This document shows positions 7,932-16,497 of a stretch of DNA of 24,816 bases, one piece after another; position 1 is the first letter of the stretch, and each line of letters begins with the position of its first letter. The position numbers and the translations under genes were made by a program. The stretch is from Oceanococcus sp041625325 (GTDB taxonomy: Bacteria > Pseudomonadota > Gammaproteobacteria > Nevskiales > Oceanococcaceae). The stretch covers positions 1-24,816 of the forward strand of contig JBFJTN010000030.1 of NCBI GenBank assembly GCA_041625325.1, written 5' to 3'. The notes under the pieces were generated by a model. The model saw only the letters and a list, made by a program, of their open reading frames with translations, had not been told where the DNA came from and did no database searches.

Positions 7932-9083
7932 ATGACTCGACGCACAGACGTGGTCGTTACCACGATCTTCGAACCGCAGTGGCTGGACGGTTATCTGCAG
8001 GCCATCGAAGACAATGACCAGAAGGATTGGGTCACCCTGCGCATCATCTGCGACCGCAAGACCCCGGACAGCGTGGCCAGCGCGGCGGCGCAAGCGCAGG
8101 CCCGCGGCTTCGCCATCGACTGCCCCAGCCTGCAGGAGCAGGAAGACTATCTTCACAAGCTGGGCCTGGCTGAGGATTTCATTCCCTGGAACACCGACAA
8201 CCGGCGCAATATCGGCTTTCTGCGCGCCTGGGAGTCGGGCGCCGAGGTCATGATCTCCATCGATGATGACAACTACACCCTCCCGGGCAGCGACTTCATC
8301 GGTGAGCACGCCGTGGTCGGGCAGTCCAGCAGCGCCTGCACGGATGCCCAGGTGGCCGATGCCGCGCCATGGTTCAATATCTGCGAGCGCCTGGAACTGA
8401 ATACCCCGGCCGCGGTGTTTGCCCGCGGCTTTCCCTATGCCGCCCGCGATCCGCGGCACTGTGCGCCCCTGCGTGCCCGGCACGGCGACGACGCGGATCG
8501 CATGATCGCGGTCAATGCCGGGCTCTGGATCGACGATCCGGACGTTGATGCCCTGTCCCGCCTGGCACTGGCCCCCCGCGCCCGCCAGGCGCACGCCGGC
8601 GCGGTCATCCTCGGGCCGGCGACCTGGAGCCCGATCAATACCCAGAACACCGCACTGGTTCGCGACGCCATTCCCGCGTACTACTACCTGCGCATGGGCT
8701 TCCCTCTGCAGGGCCTCAAGATCGACCGCTTCGGCGACATACTGTCCGGTTACTTCATGCAGAAGTGCACCCAGCACCTGCAGCATGCGATTCGCATCGG
8801 TTCGCCCGTCGCCGAACACCGCCGCAGCCCGCACAATCTTTTCAAGGATCTCTACCACGAGCTGGCCGGCATCGTCCTGATCGAGGAACTGCTGCCGTGG
8901 CTGATGGAGTTGCGCATCGAGGGCGACGACTATCGCTCCGCCTATCGCTCGCTGGCCGCCGCCCTCGCGGCAGACGCCGATCGTTTCACGGGCTTCGTCT
9001 GGGATGAGGGCGGGCGCCAGTTCCTGCGGGAGACGGCCGCCTGCATGAACCGGTGGCTGGACACGATTGACCGTCTGGGCTGA
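7932..9083 (+). CDS. GT75-like protein (reversibly glycosylated polypeptide / UDP-arabinopyranose mutase relative)
   Basis: A 383-residue protein that I align by eye with the RGP/UAM family (GT75). Plant members interconvert UDP-arabinopyranose and UDP-arabinofuranose and glycosylate themselves on an arginine. Supporting points, in family order, are NRRNIGFLRAW (90-100), a triple-Asp metal motif MISIDDDNY (107-115), ARGFPYAARD (164-173), NAGLWIDDPDVDALSRL (195-211), a PINTQN segment (234-239), YYYLRMG near 250-256, and RFGDILSGYF (266-275). The usual family length is about 350-370. Start ATG 7932 has AGGA six bases upstream. Either a furanose-forming mutase or a true glycosyltransferase is possible. 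The fold and family call is moderate; the activity is a hypothesis. Confidence 0.62.
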   Translation: MTRRTDVVVTTIFEPQWLDGYLQAIEDNDQKDWVTLRIICDRKTPDSVASAAAQAQARGFAIDCPSLQEQEDYLHKLGLAEDFIPWNTDNRRNIGFLRAWESGAEVMISIDDDNYTLPGSDFIGEHAVVGQSSSACTDAQVADAAPWFNICERLELNTPAAVFARGFPYAARDPRHCAPLRARHGDDADRMIAVNAGLWIDDPDVDALSRLALAPRARQAHAGAVILGPATWSPINTQNTALVRDAIPAYYYLRMGFPLQGLKIDRFGDILSGYFMQKCTQHLQHAIRIGSPVAEHRRSPHNLFKDLYHELAGIVLIEELLPWLMELRIEGDDYRSAYRSLAAALAADADRFTGFVWDEGGRQFLRETAACMNRWLDTIDRLG

Positions 9084-10159
9084 TGTCTGACGCATTGTCG
9101 TCTGCTGCCCAGGTGCCGGACGGCTCCGGGCCGCCCGCTGCCGCGGCCACCACGCCTGCGGAGCGCCCGGCCCAGCCCTGGCTGCGGGGCGTGCTGACCG
9201 AACAGGACATGCTGATCATCGCCGGGGGCTATCGCTGCGGCACCACCTCCCTGTTCAGCTATCTGGCGTCGCATCCGGACATCAACCCCAGCGTGATCAA
9301 GGAACCTGCGTTCTTCTTCACGCTGCGCCACCGGGAACAGCCGCAGACCTCCTATCCGCCCGGCGATGAAGTCTGGGCATACCTGTCGCTGTTCCGGCGC
9401 CGGCGCGCCCCGGTGCTGATGGAAGGCACCAGCAACTACCTGAACGATCCTGGCTGCGCGGAGCGGATCCACGCCGCGCTGCCCGGGGCGAAAGTCGTCA
9501 TCCTGCTTCGCGACCCGGTGGCCCGGCTGGAGTCCTGGTACCGTTTTCTGCGCTTTCAGCATCAGATCGATCCGCAACTGTCGATTGACGCCTGGGTCGA
9601 GCAGCAACTGGCCGACCCCCGAGCGACGGAGCAGCGTCCGTATCCCTTGCAGGCGGTTGACCACTGCGCCTATGCGGCCTACGTCGAGTCCTATGTGCGC
9701 GTCTTTGGCACGCAGCGGCTGCTCCCCCTGTGGTTCGACGAACTGAAGGCCGATCCGCATGCGGTGACCCAGCGGGTCTGCCGCTTCGCCGGGCTGGATC
9801 CTCAACGCCTGGGCCGGGCGCAGTTCCGCACGGAAAACGCGTCCTCCCGCATCCGTTACCTGCGCCTGTTCACGGCCTATCGGCGCAGTCACCGGGTCCT
9901 GATCAGACTGCTGCAGCCCCTGCCGCGATGCCAGTTCCGCTTCAAGACCTGGCTGTTCGGTCGCTTCGAGCCCTGGTTGCTGAGGCGACTGACCGCGCCG
10001 GCCGACCGACCGGCCCTCTCGCCCGCGCTGGTGCGCCGGCTGCGGGCTCATTTCGCCGCTGACGAAGCGCGCCTGGCAGCCATCCTGCACAGCGCCCCAC
10101 CCTGGCGTCCGGATCTGTCCCCGCAGACCGGGGCTGCCGATGCCGGCCCCGGACACTGA
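9083..10159 (+). CDS. Sulfotransferase, Sulfotransfer_1 (heparan-sulfate sulfotransferase-like) type
   Basis: A 358-residue PAPS-dependent sulfotransferase. The phosphosulfate loop is GGYRCGTTSLFSYLASHPDI at residues 48-67, with Arg where many relatives carry Lys. A KEPAFFF element follows at 73-79; the Lys-Glu pair there matches the conserved catalytic region of glycan O- and N-sulfotransferases. The 3'-phosphate motif is VVILLRDPVARLESWY at 138-153, with Arg143 and Ser151. The first 35 residues are Ala/Pro-rich and likely flexible. The ATG overlaps the stop of the preceding gene by one base (TGATG), so translational coupling is likely. The next gene is a related sulfotransferase, pointing to a tandem duplication. 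The acceptor sugar and position are unknown. Confidence 0.85.
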   Translation: MSDALSSAAQVPDGSGPPAAAATTPAERPAQPWLRGVLTEQDMLIIAGGYRCGTTSLFSYLASHPDINPSVIKEPAFFFTLRHREQPQTSYPPGDEVWAYLSLFRRRRAPVLMEGTSNYLNDPGCAERIHAALPGAKVVILLRDPVARLESWYRFLRFQHQIDPQLSIDAWVEQQLADPRATEQRPYPLQAVDHCAYAAYVESYVRVFGTQRLLPLWFDELKADPHAVTQRVCRFAGLDPQRLGRAQFRTENASSRIRYLRLFTAYRRSHRVLIRLLQPLPRCQFRFKTWLFGRFEPWLLRRLTAPADRPALSPALVRRLRAHFAADEARLAAILHSAPPWRPDLSPQTGAADAGPGH

Positions 10160-10160
10160 C

Positions 10161-11165
10161 ATGAAGATACCGCCTGCACAGGCGCCCGCGGTGCTGGAAC
10201 GCTGTCCGGCTCCATTCCTGGTCATTGCCGGCAGTTACCGCTGCGGCTCCACCGCCCTGTTCCGTCACCTCGGCGCGCACCCGCATATCCTGCCGACACG
10301 CTTCAAGGAAACGGGCTTTTTCATGCCGCTGTCCATGCGCGCCGGACCGCCCTATCCCCTCACCTACGGCAAGCATCGGCTGCAGCAGTTCCTGAACCTG
10401 TTCGACGACACTGGCGCCGTGCCGGATGCCCTGCACCTGGAGGCGACCCCAACCTATCTGTACGTGCCCGAGGCGGCCGAGCGCATCGCTCATGCCCTGC
10501 CCCAGGCCAGAATCCTCATCTGCCTGCGCGAACCGGTCTCGCGACTGGTGTCCTGGTTCCATACGCTGAAACTGCTGCGACAGCTCGACCACGACCTGGA
10601 CTTCCAGCGGTTTCTGGCCATGCAGACCGATACCGACGCGCCGCCTCAGCGCTCGGATTTCATCCACCGGGCGCAACTCCATGGCCGCTACGCGCCGTAC
10701 ATTCAGCACTACTTCGACATCTTTGGCCGCGAACGGGTGCTGGTCGTGTATCTCAGCGAACTGCAGCAGGCACCGCGGGAAACCCTCGCCCGCATCGCCC
10801 GGTTTGCCGGCATCGATGGCGGCTTCTTCGACAGCTACGATGTCGGCAGCGTAAACGCCGCGAAAATGCTCCGCTATCCGCGCCTGCTGGACCGCTACCT
10901 CGCACTCAAGCGCGGCCTGAGTCGCCTGTGCGGATCGCAGCGCCTGGCCGTCCGGCTCGGCAATCTGGTCCGCCCGGCTTTCGAACGCCGCTTCTTCGAC
11001 TGGGTCTCGCGCCCGGCCGAGCCGCTGGAACTGCCCCGCGACCTCAGCCTGGCCCTGGAGCGCTATTACCTGGACGATGCCAGGGCCCTGAATGCGCTGC
11101 TCGGGGCGCCTCCGCCATGGCTCAATGCCTACCTGCAACGGCAGGGAGACGACAACAATGACTGA
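10161..11165 (+). CDS. Sulfotransferase, second copy of a tandem pair
   Basis: A 334-residue sulfotransferase resembling its upstream neighbour. It has a phosphosulfate loop AGSYRCGSTALFRHLGAHPHI (G24 to A32 at its core), a KETGFF element at 49-54, and a 3'-phosphate motif CLREPVSRLVSWF ending at about residue 133. Both copies share the unusual Tyr-Arg-Cys-Gly loop and the Lys-Glu element, so they probably arose by duplication and then diverged, presumably to sulfate different positions or residues. I prefer ATG 10161, one base after the preceding stop (TGACATG). ATG 10140 in the same frame would add seven residues and overlap by 20 bases. Neither has a strong ribosome binding site. Confidence 0.83.
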   Translation: MKIPPAQAPAVLERCPAPFLVIAGSYRCGSTALFRHLGAHPHILPTRFKETGFFMPLSMRAGPPYPLTYGKHRLQQFLNLFDDTGAVPDALHLEATPTYLYVPEAAERIAHALPQARILICLREPVSRLVSWFHTLKLLRQLDHDLDFQRFLAMQTDTDAPPQRSDFIHRAQLHGRYAPYIQHYFDIFGRERVLVVYLSELQQAPRETLARIARFAGIDGGFFDSYDVGSVNAAKMLRYPRLLDRYLALKRGLSRLCGSQRLAVRLGNLVRPAFERRFFDWVSRPAEPLELPRDLSLALERYYLDDARALNALLGAPPPWLNAYLQRQGDDNND

Positions 11166-11961
11166 TCAGCCCCCCATGTGGCGCCGCATCGGACGGCGTA
11201 TCAAGCGCCGCTTCACCCCCCCGGACAGGAACCCGCTCCCGGATCGCTGGCGGCGGGCGATGGAGATCCTCGGGTCCAGCCCGGAAGATCGGGACATCAT
11301 CACGCGGGTGCGCCCGTACACGATGACCGGCCCGTTTCGCATTCAGGCGCTGCTGGACGCCGTGACCCACCTCGCGGAGCACGGACCCGCCGGGGCTTTC
11401 GTCGAATGCGGCGTCTGGCGTGGCGGCTCGGTGGCGGCCATGCTGCTCAAGCTGCAGGCACTGGGCATCACCGACCGCGACATCTATCTGTACGACACCT
11501 TTGAGGGGATGACGACTCCGACCGAAGCCGACGTCTCCGACTACGAGCCTTCCGCGCTGGACACCTGGAACCAGGCTCGCAGTGGGGATGGGCGGGCCTG
11601 GGACGAGTTTTTCAGCGAAAGGATCTTCAATGAAGCCCAGGTGCGCGACCTGGTCCTGGGCACCGGCTACCCGCCGGACCGCCTGCACTTCGTCAAGGGG
11701 CCGGTCGAACAGACCCTGCCGGCGACCCTGCCGGCGGAGCTTGCGCTGCTGCGCCTGGACACCGACTGGTATGAATCCACCCGGCACGAGCTGCAGCACC
11801 TGTACCCCCGGCTCAGCCCCGGTGGCGTGCTGATCGTGGATGATTACGGCCACTGGCAGGGCTGTCGGCGCGCGATCGACGAGTACTTCGCGACCGATCT
11901 TGTCCCGACACCGTTTTTCCAGCGCATCGACTACTCGGCGCGCCTGGCCGTCAAACCCTAG
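11158..11961 (+). CDS. TylF/macrocin O-methyltransferase-like protein
   Basis: A 267-residue SAM- and metal-dependent O-methyltransferase of the TylF family, whose known members methylate deoxysugar hydroxyls (macrocin, novobiocin). It has FVECGVWRGGSVA at residues 81-93 (SAM site) and YDTFEGM at 112-118, a family hallmark. LLRLDTDWYEST at 198-208 and GGVLIVDDYGHWQGCRRAIDEY at 222-243 supply the acidic metal ligands (around Asp201, Asp203, Asp228, Asp229). I chose ATG 11158, with GGGAG nine bases upstream, rather than the open extension to 11092 that lies within the sulfotransferase gene. It overlaps the previous stop by eight bases. Methylation of a sugar in the repeat unit is the likely role. 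Confidence 0.87.
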   Translation: MTDQPPMWRRIGRRIKRRFTPPDRNPLPDRWRRAMEILGSSPEDRDIITRVRPYTMTGPFRIQALLDAVTHLAEHGPAGAFVECGVWRGGSVAAMLLKLQALGITDRDIYLYDTFEGMTTPTEADVSDYEPSALDTWNQARSGDGRAWDEFFSERIFNEAQVRDLVLGTGYPPDRLHFVKGPVEQTLPATLPAELALLRLDTDWYESTRHELQHLYPRLSPGGVLIVDDYGHWQGCRRAIDEYFATDLVPTPFFQRIDYSARLAVKP

Positions 11962-11976
11962 CCCCGGCTGCCCCGC

Positions 11977-13503
11977 GTGTCCGCCAGACAGCAGAATGCC
12001 GACGCCGTACGTCAGCTGTTCGCTCCGCCTTCGGACACCGCCGACATTCATCGCAGCCACGACCGTCACTGGCTCATCACGCTCAGCGGCAACCTGCTGG
12101 CCACGGCCGTACAGTTCATCACCACCATCATTCTGGCCCGCCTGCTGACCCCATCCGACTTCGGCGTCATGGCCATGGTGATGGGGGTCATCGGGGTCGG
12201 CCATGTATTGCGCAACATGGGCCTGACCGTGGCCACGGTGCGCTATCCGGATATCACGCCCGAGCAGGTTTCCGTGCTGTTCTGGATCAACCTGGCCCTG
12301 GGATTCGGCCTGACCCTGCTCGCCATCCTGGCGGCGCCCTGGATCGGCAGCCTGTACGGTGACGAGCGGCTGCCGCTGGTCGCTCTGGTGCTCGCCGTCA
12401 ACTTCGTACTCGGTGCCTTTCCCGGCCACCATCGGGCGCTGCTGAACCGCAACATGCGCTTCGCGGAACTCGCGCGCATCCACGTGCTTTCGACGCTCGC
12501 GTCCGCCTCCCTGACCCTGATGCTGGCCTATCACGGTTTCGGCTACTGGGCGATCGTGGCGGCTTCCGTGCTGCAGGCCGGGACCACGGCGGTGCTGAGC
12601 TGGTCGCTGTGCCCCTGGCGGCCGGGCTGGCCGAGACGCGGCACCGGGGCGCGCAGCCTCATCAAGTTCGGCGGCTACGTCCTGGCCTTCGGCGTACTCA
12701 GCTTCGCGGCCAAGAATGTCCACAACATGGCGCTGGGGCGGGTGGAAGGCGCCAGTGCGGTGGGCCTGTTCAATCGCGCCCTGCAACTCACCGTGCTGCT
12801 CACCGGCATGATCACGGGCGCGCTGGGAACGGTCGCCATCGCCACCCTGTCGCGCTTGGCCCATGAACCCGAGGAGTACCGGCAGCACTTCCGCGCCATT
12901 GCCTCGCGCATCGCGGTGCTGTCCGCTCCGCTGGCCGTGTTGATGTTCGTCGAGGCGGAGTTGATCATACCCGTGCTGTTCGGCCCGCAATGGTCGGCTT
13001 CGGTCGAGCTGCTACGCATCCTGAGTCTGAGTATCGCAATCAAGACCTTTTTCCCCACCGCGGGCTGGCTGCACCTCTCGCGAGGCGACGCGCGCGGCCT
13101 GATGCGCTGGGGCGCGCTCGGCTGGACCGTCCATATTGCCTTTGCGCTGGTCGGTGTCCAGTACGGCCTGCAGGGGGTGGCCTATGCCATCGTCTGCAGT
13201 CACTGCGTGCTGTTTGTGCCCACGCTGCGTGCCGCGATGGCGGATACGGCGGTGAGCTTTGGCGATCTGTGGCAGGTTGGCCGCACGCCGCTGCTGACCG
13301 CGATCCTGGCGGCCCCCATCCTCTATCCATGGGCGGCGCTCGGCCTGCCGGACCCGGCCCTGCTGATCCTGGCCAGTGGCGCGTATGCCAGCCTCTACTT
13401 GCTGCTCCTGGCCGCGCTGTCCGCGCACTATCGCCAGCTGTTCGGCGACTGGCTTGCCGGTCTGCGACGCCGCCTGAGCCGCCGGCTCCCGGGACGCAGC
13501 TGA
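11977..13503 (+). CDS. Wzx-type polysaccharide flippase (MOP superfamily)
   Basis: A 508-residue multi-pass inner-membrane protein. Hydrophobic segments run through the length, beginning with LLATAVQFITTIILARLLTP, a standard opening of polysaccharide transporters (PST/WzxC-like). The segment SDFGVMAMVMGVIG follows, as in relatives. The conserved mid-protein FNRALQLTVLL and the FGPQWSASVELLRILS element fit the family. About 12-14 helices are expected. It would flip the undecaprenyl-linked repeat unit to the periplasm. Start GTG 11977 is 15 bases after the TylF-like stop. The basic C-terminus ends one base before the ATG of the next gene (TGACATG). This is the key gene showing a Wzx/Wzy-type pathway. 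Confidence 0.88.
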   Translation: MSARQQNADAVRQLFAPPSDTADIHRSHDRHWLITLSGNLLATAVQFITTIILARLLTPSDFGVMAMVMGVIGVGHVLRNMGLTVATVRYPDITPEQVSVLFWINLALGFGLTLLAILAAPWIGSLYGDERLPLVALVLAVNFVLGAFPGHHRALLNRNMRFAELARIHVLSTLASASLTLMLAYHGFGYWAIVAASVLQAGTTAVLSWSLCPWRPGWPRRGTGARSLIKFGGYVLAFGVLSFAAKNVHNMALGRVEGASAVGLFNRALQLTVLLTGMITGALGTVAIATLSRLAHEPEEYRQHFRAIASRIAVLSAPLAVLMFVEAELIIPVLFGPQWSASVELLRILSLSIAIKTFFPTAGWLHLSRGDARGLMRWGALGWTVHIAFALVGVQYGLQGVAYAIVCSHCVLFVPTLRAAMADTAVSFGDLWQVGRTPLLTAILAAPILYPWAALGLPDPALLILASGAYASLYLLLLAALSAHYRQLFGDWLAGLRRRLSRRLPGRS

Positions 13504-13504
13504 C

Positions 13505-14530
13505 ATGAGGCTCGGTTTACATGCCGCGCGACTCTGGCACCCCCGCAGCCGCTTGCGGCGCGGCTGGACTCAGCTGCAGATCGCCCTGCTGCGACAGCTG
13601 GGCATCCGCCACCTGCGCAAGGACCGGGTGAAGCGGATCGAGCTGGATATCGGCCGCTTCCCCTATATGGGCTTTGGCGCGTCCCTGGGCTGGATTCAGT
13701 CGGCCTATGTGGCCCGTGACCGGCTGTCCGCCGAGCTGAGCATCCTGAATCCGGACCGCTGGCCCTTCGGTGGCGCCCGGCGGGACGGCGATCTGACCCG
13801 CTTCATCGACTTCCCGCAGGCCACCATTCGCTACGGGCAGCCGGATCGGACCGCCGTTCCCATGGCGCTGGGCGACTGGGTGGACCTGAGCCGCTGGGGC
13901 TACCATGACCCGCTGGACAGCCCGACCTGCCTGTTCGGCTACCTGCCGGCGGCGTTTTCCTCCCTGGACGCATACCGCAGTCACTGCCTGCGCCAGCTTT
14001 ACCGGCCCAGCGCCTTCGCCGCGTCCTATCTGCAGGACAGCACCGCCTTCCTGCCCCCGCAATACGTGGCCTGGCATGTCCGCCGTGGCGACAAGACGGC
14101 CGGACGCTGGAAGGAGGACGAAGCGGTGGGGCTCGAGGTCTATGTGCAACAGACCCTGGCCCTGCGCGAGGCCGGTGCGCTGAGCGGTGACGCCGTCGTG
14201 CTGTGTACCGACTCCGAGGAGATCGTCGGCGCCGCGCGGGCAGCACTGCAGCGCGCGCTGCCCGACATGGAACTGCTGATCGACCCGAACGAGGTGCGCT
14301 GGAACGGCTATTGCGCCCTGCACCGCACCGGCCAGATCACCGACAGCGCGGTGATGGTGCAGGAGGTCCTGAGCGCGCAGAAGATTCTCGACATCCTCCG
14401 GCGGGCCGAGTATCTGATCGGCTGCGACAGTTCCTGCCTGTTTCGTACCGCCGCGCTCCTGCGACCGGACCTTGACAGGGTCATCAGCCTGTCGGACAAC
14501 AAGGTCTGGAAGAAGTACTACCCGATATGA
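13505..14530 (+). CDS. GT23-like fucosyltransferase (FUT8/NodZ relative)
   Basis: A 341-residue protein with the signature of alpha-1,6-fucosyltransferases. It has a GDP-fucose binding motif AWHVRRGDKT at residues 189-198, then VVLCTDSEEIVGAA at 231-244. SAQKILDILRRAEYLIGCDSSCLFRTAALL at 290-319 is the region where FUT8 has its second and third conserved blocks. FUT8 and NodZ add fucose to GlcNAc cores. A bacterial member in a polysaccharide locus would plausibly add fucose or a related deoxyhexose, but the donor is not proven. The first 100 residues are basic and not recognised. Start ATG 13505 is one base after the flippase stop. The match is by motif and order only, so a more distant GT-B family with the same HxRRGD motif is possible. 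Confidence 0.65.
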   Translation: MRLGLHAARLWHPRSRLRRGWTQLQIALLRQLGIRHLRKDRVKRIELDIGRFPYMGFGASLGWIQSAYVARDRLSAELSILNPDRWPFGGARRDGDLTRFIDFPQATIRYGQPDRTAVPMALGDWVDLSRWGYHDPLDSPTCLFGYLPAAFSSLDAYRSHCLRQLYRPSAFAASYLQDSTAFLPPQYVAWHVRRGDKTAGRWKEDEAVGLEVYVQQTLALREAGALSGDAVVLCTDSEEIVGAARAALQRALPDMELLIDPNEVRWNGYCALHRTGQITDSAVMVQEVLSAQKILDILRRAEYLIGCDSSCLFRTAALLRPDLDRVISLSDNKVWKKYYPI

Positions 14531-14546
14531 GCACAAGGAAAGGCCC

Positions 14547-15377
14547 ATGATTCGCGCCCGCCTGGGGAGGCTGCGTCGCCGGTTTCGCTACTGGCTGGAC
14601 GATACCCGCCTGGCCGGGCCGCGCGTCCTCAAGGCTCTGGCCCGCAGCGCGCCGCAGGCCGTCTTTGTCGAGGTGGGCGCCAATGACGGGACCATGATGG
14701 ACCCGCTGCACAAGGTCATTGCACGCAGCCGGTGGCACGGTCTGGCACTGGAGCCCGTCCCGGAACTGTTTGCCCGGCTGGAGCAGCACTACCAGCCCAT
14801 CCGCGAACGTGTGACGCCTCTGAATCTGGCGCTTTCGACCCAGGAAGGCATCCTGCCCTTCAACTGCCTGCGCAATCAGCCGGGTGAACCGCCCCTGCCG
14901 GACTGGGCTCATGGCCTGGGATCATTCGAACGCCAGGTCATCCTGGGCCATGCGGATCGAATCCCGCGGATCGAGCGCTACATCGAACAGATCGACGTCC
15001 GTTGCACGACCTGGGCGCAGCTGGTCCGGGAGCAGGCCCTGACACGGCTGGACATCCTGATGGTGGATACCGAAGGACATGATCTGATGGTCTTGCGACA
15101 GATCGACCTGGTGCAGTGGCGACCGGCGCTGGTCATCTACGAACACCATCATCTGGACGCCGCCAGCCGCAGCGAGGCCCAGCACAAGTTCATCGAGGCG
15201 GAGTACCGCCTGTTTGAAGAGGGGCTGGACACCTGGTGCCTGGACACCCGCGCCGGCAGCCTGATCGGCCCGACCATTCGCCGCCGGCTCGACGGCTGGC
15301 TGCGTCGCAGCCGTTACGCGAAGCCGGTTCAGCGCCCTTTGCAGGGCCTTGCGCAATCCTCCAAGCCATGTGGTTGA
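14547..15377 (+). CDS. FkbM-family methyltransferase (second copy)
   Basis: A 276-residue FkbM-like methyltransferase. The SAM motif is FVEVGANDGTMMDPL at residues 40-54, ALEPVPELFARLEQH at 67-81 carries the second SAM contact, and LDILMVDTEGHDLMVL near 172-187 is the FkbM signature. It differs from the minus-strand FkbM protein in its ANDGT (rather than ANIGF) loop, so the two are separate subgroups rather than recent copies. I chose ATG 14547 because AAGGAAAGG lies just upstream and the frame's earlier start is inside the previous gene. The gap to the preceding stop is 16 bases. The likely role is O-methylation of a sugar; the substrate is unknown. Confidence 0.82.
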   Translation: MIRARLGRLRRRFRYWLDDTRLAGPRVLKALARSAPQAVFVEVGANDGTMMDPLHKVIARSRWHGLALEPVPELFARLEQHYQPIRERVTPLNLALSTQEGILPFNCLRNQPGEPPLPDWAHGLGSFERQVILGHADRIPRIERYIEQIDVRCTTWAQLVREQALTRLDILMVDTEGHDLMVLRQIDLVQWRPALVIYEHHHLDAASRSEAQHKFIEAEYRLFEEGLDTWCLDTRAGSLIGPTIRRRLDGWLRRSRYAKPVQRPLQGLAQSSKPCG

Positions 15378-15390
15378 CCGGGGGCTGGCC

Positions 15391-16497
15391 GTGAACCAGC
15401 GCATTCAGGCCCTGGACGGCTTGCGTGGCATCAGCGTGATGTGCGTGCTGCTGCTGCACGTCTTTCCCGTGCAGGCCTTCTGGTTCTGGAGCTTCGTGGA
15501 CATGTTCTTCGTCCTCTCCGGATACCTGATCACCACCGTGGTTCTCCGCAACTACCACGCCGGCTCGTTCGGCTTCCGGACCTACTTTGCCAGACGGATC
15601 CTGCGCATCTGGCCGGTGTACTACGCCACCTTGGCTGCCGCCGTGATCCTCTCGCTGACCAAGAACGCCATGAGTGGCGGGCCACCGGTCGAACATGAAT
15701 GGTTGCCCAGCGTGTTCTTCTTGCAGAACTATCAGGGCTACCTCGGCCCCTGGGACACCGCCAGCGCCATCGCCCCCTGGTTCCGCAACAGTTGGTCCAT
15801 TGCGGCGGAAGAGCAGTTCTACCTGCTGTGGCCACTCGCCCTGGTGCTGATCCGGGCCAATCCACATGCGATCGTCGCATCCATGGCCGTGCTGGTGGCC
15901 CTGGGCGCCTGGATGCGCTCCCAGGATTATCTCCTGATCCTCCTGCTCACCCGCATCGACGGCATCGCAATGGGCATCCTGCTGGCCGTGATCACTTCCG
16001 ACCGGCACGGCTGGTATTCCCGGCTGAACCGCCCCATCGTGTTCTGGCTCGCCCTGCTGACCGGTAGCGCCATCGTTGCCCCCTATCTGATTGACGGCTA
16101 CGTTCTTGGCGCCATCCGCAATTACGGTGACATTGCTCGTGTCGGCAACTGGACCTGGAACGTCACCGCCTTCGCCCTGATCTTCTTCGGCCTCACCGGT
16201 CTGGTGCTGCTGAATCAGATCCGCTGGCTCAATGCCCTGCTCAGCCGGCGAGCGCTGGTCTACCTGGGGACGATCAGCTATGCGATGTACATGATCCAGG
16301 GCGTCGTGCGCACCCTCACCCATGAACTCTTCGAGCGCCTGCCGTTCGGTGGCCATCTCACCGCCGAGCTCGCCACTATTCCGATCGTGATCGGCCTGTC
16401 CGCCCTGTCCTGGCGCTACTTCGAGCAGCCGATCAACGAATTCAAACGTCACTTCCCGATGAAAGGTGTCGTCGTTGAGCGATCCGGTCAGCGCTGA
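15391..16497 (+). CDS. OafA-type membrane acyltransferase (acyltransferase_3), no SGNH domain
   Basis: A 368-residue multi-pass membrane O-acyltransferase. It opens with NQRIQALDGLRGISVMCVLLLH, followed by FVDMFFVLSGYLITTVVL and YFARRILRIWPVYY, all conserved in the family. The internal NSWSIAAEEQFYLLWP is the second catalytic-region hallmark. The C-terminus ends soon after the final membrane helix (ALSWRYFEQPINEFKRHFP), so the protein lacks the C-terminal SGNH domain of the 445-2247 protein. Such stand-alone forms also acylate glycans. Start GTG 15391 has a GGGGG stretch upstream; GTG 15370 and TTG 15349 are weaker in-frame alternatives. The acyl group and target are unknown. Confidence 0.87.
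   Translation: MNQRIQALDGLRGISVMCVLLLHVFPVQAFWFWSFVDMFFVLSGYLITTVVLRNYHAGSFGFRTYFARRILRIWPVYYATLAAAVILSLTKNAMSGGPPVEHEWLPSVFFLQNYQGYLGPWDTASAIAPWFRNSWSIAAEEQFYLLWPLALVLIRANPHAIVASMAVLVALGAWMRSQDYLLILLLTRIDGIAMGILLAVITSDRHGWYSRLNRPIVFWLALLTGSAIVAPYLIDGYVLGAIRNYGDIARVGNWTWNVTAFALIFFGLTGLVLLNQIRWLNALLSRRALVYLGTISYAMYMIQGVVRTLTHELFERLPFGGHLTAELATIPIVIGLSALSWRYFEQPINEFKRHFPMKGVVVERSGQR

Noticed and set aside
7797..9095. 432-residue minus-strand open frame
   Set aside because: It is antisense to the GT75-like gene, whose motifs are clear; long antisense frames are expected at this G+C content.
11122..12990. 622-residue minus-strand open frame, the longest in the window
   Set aside because: It spans the complements of the TylF-like gene and the flippase, is rich in Gln/His/Gly/Arg, and has no recognisable domain.
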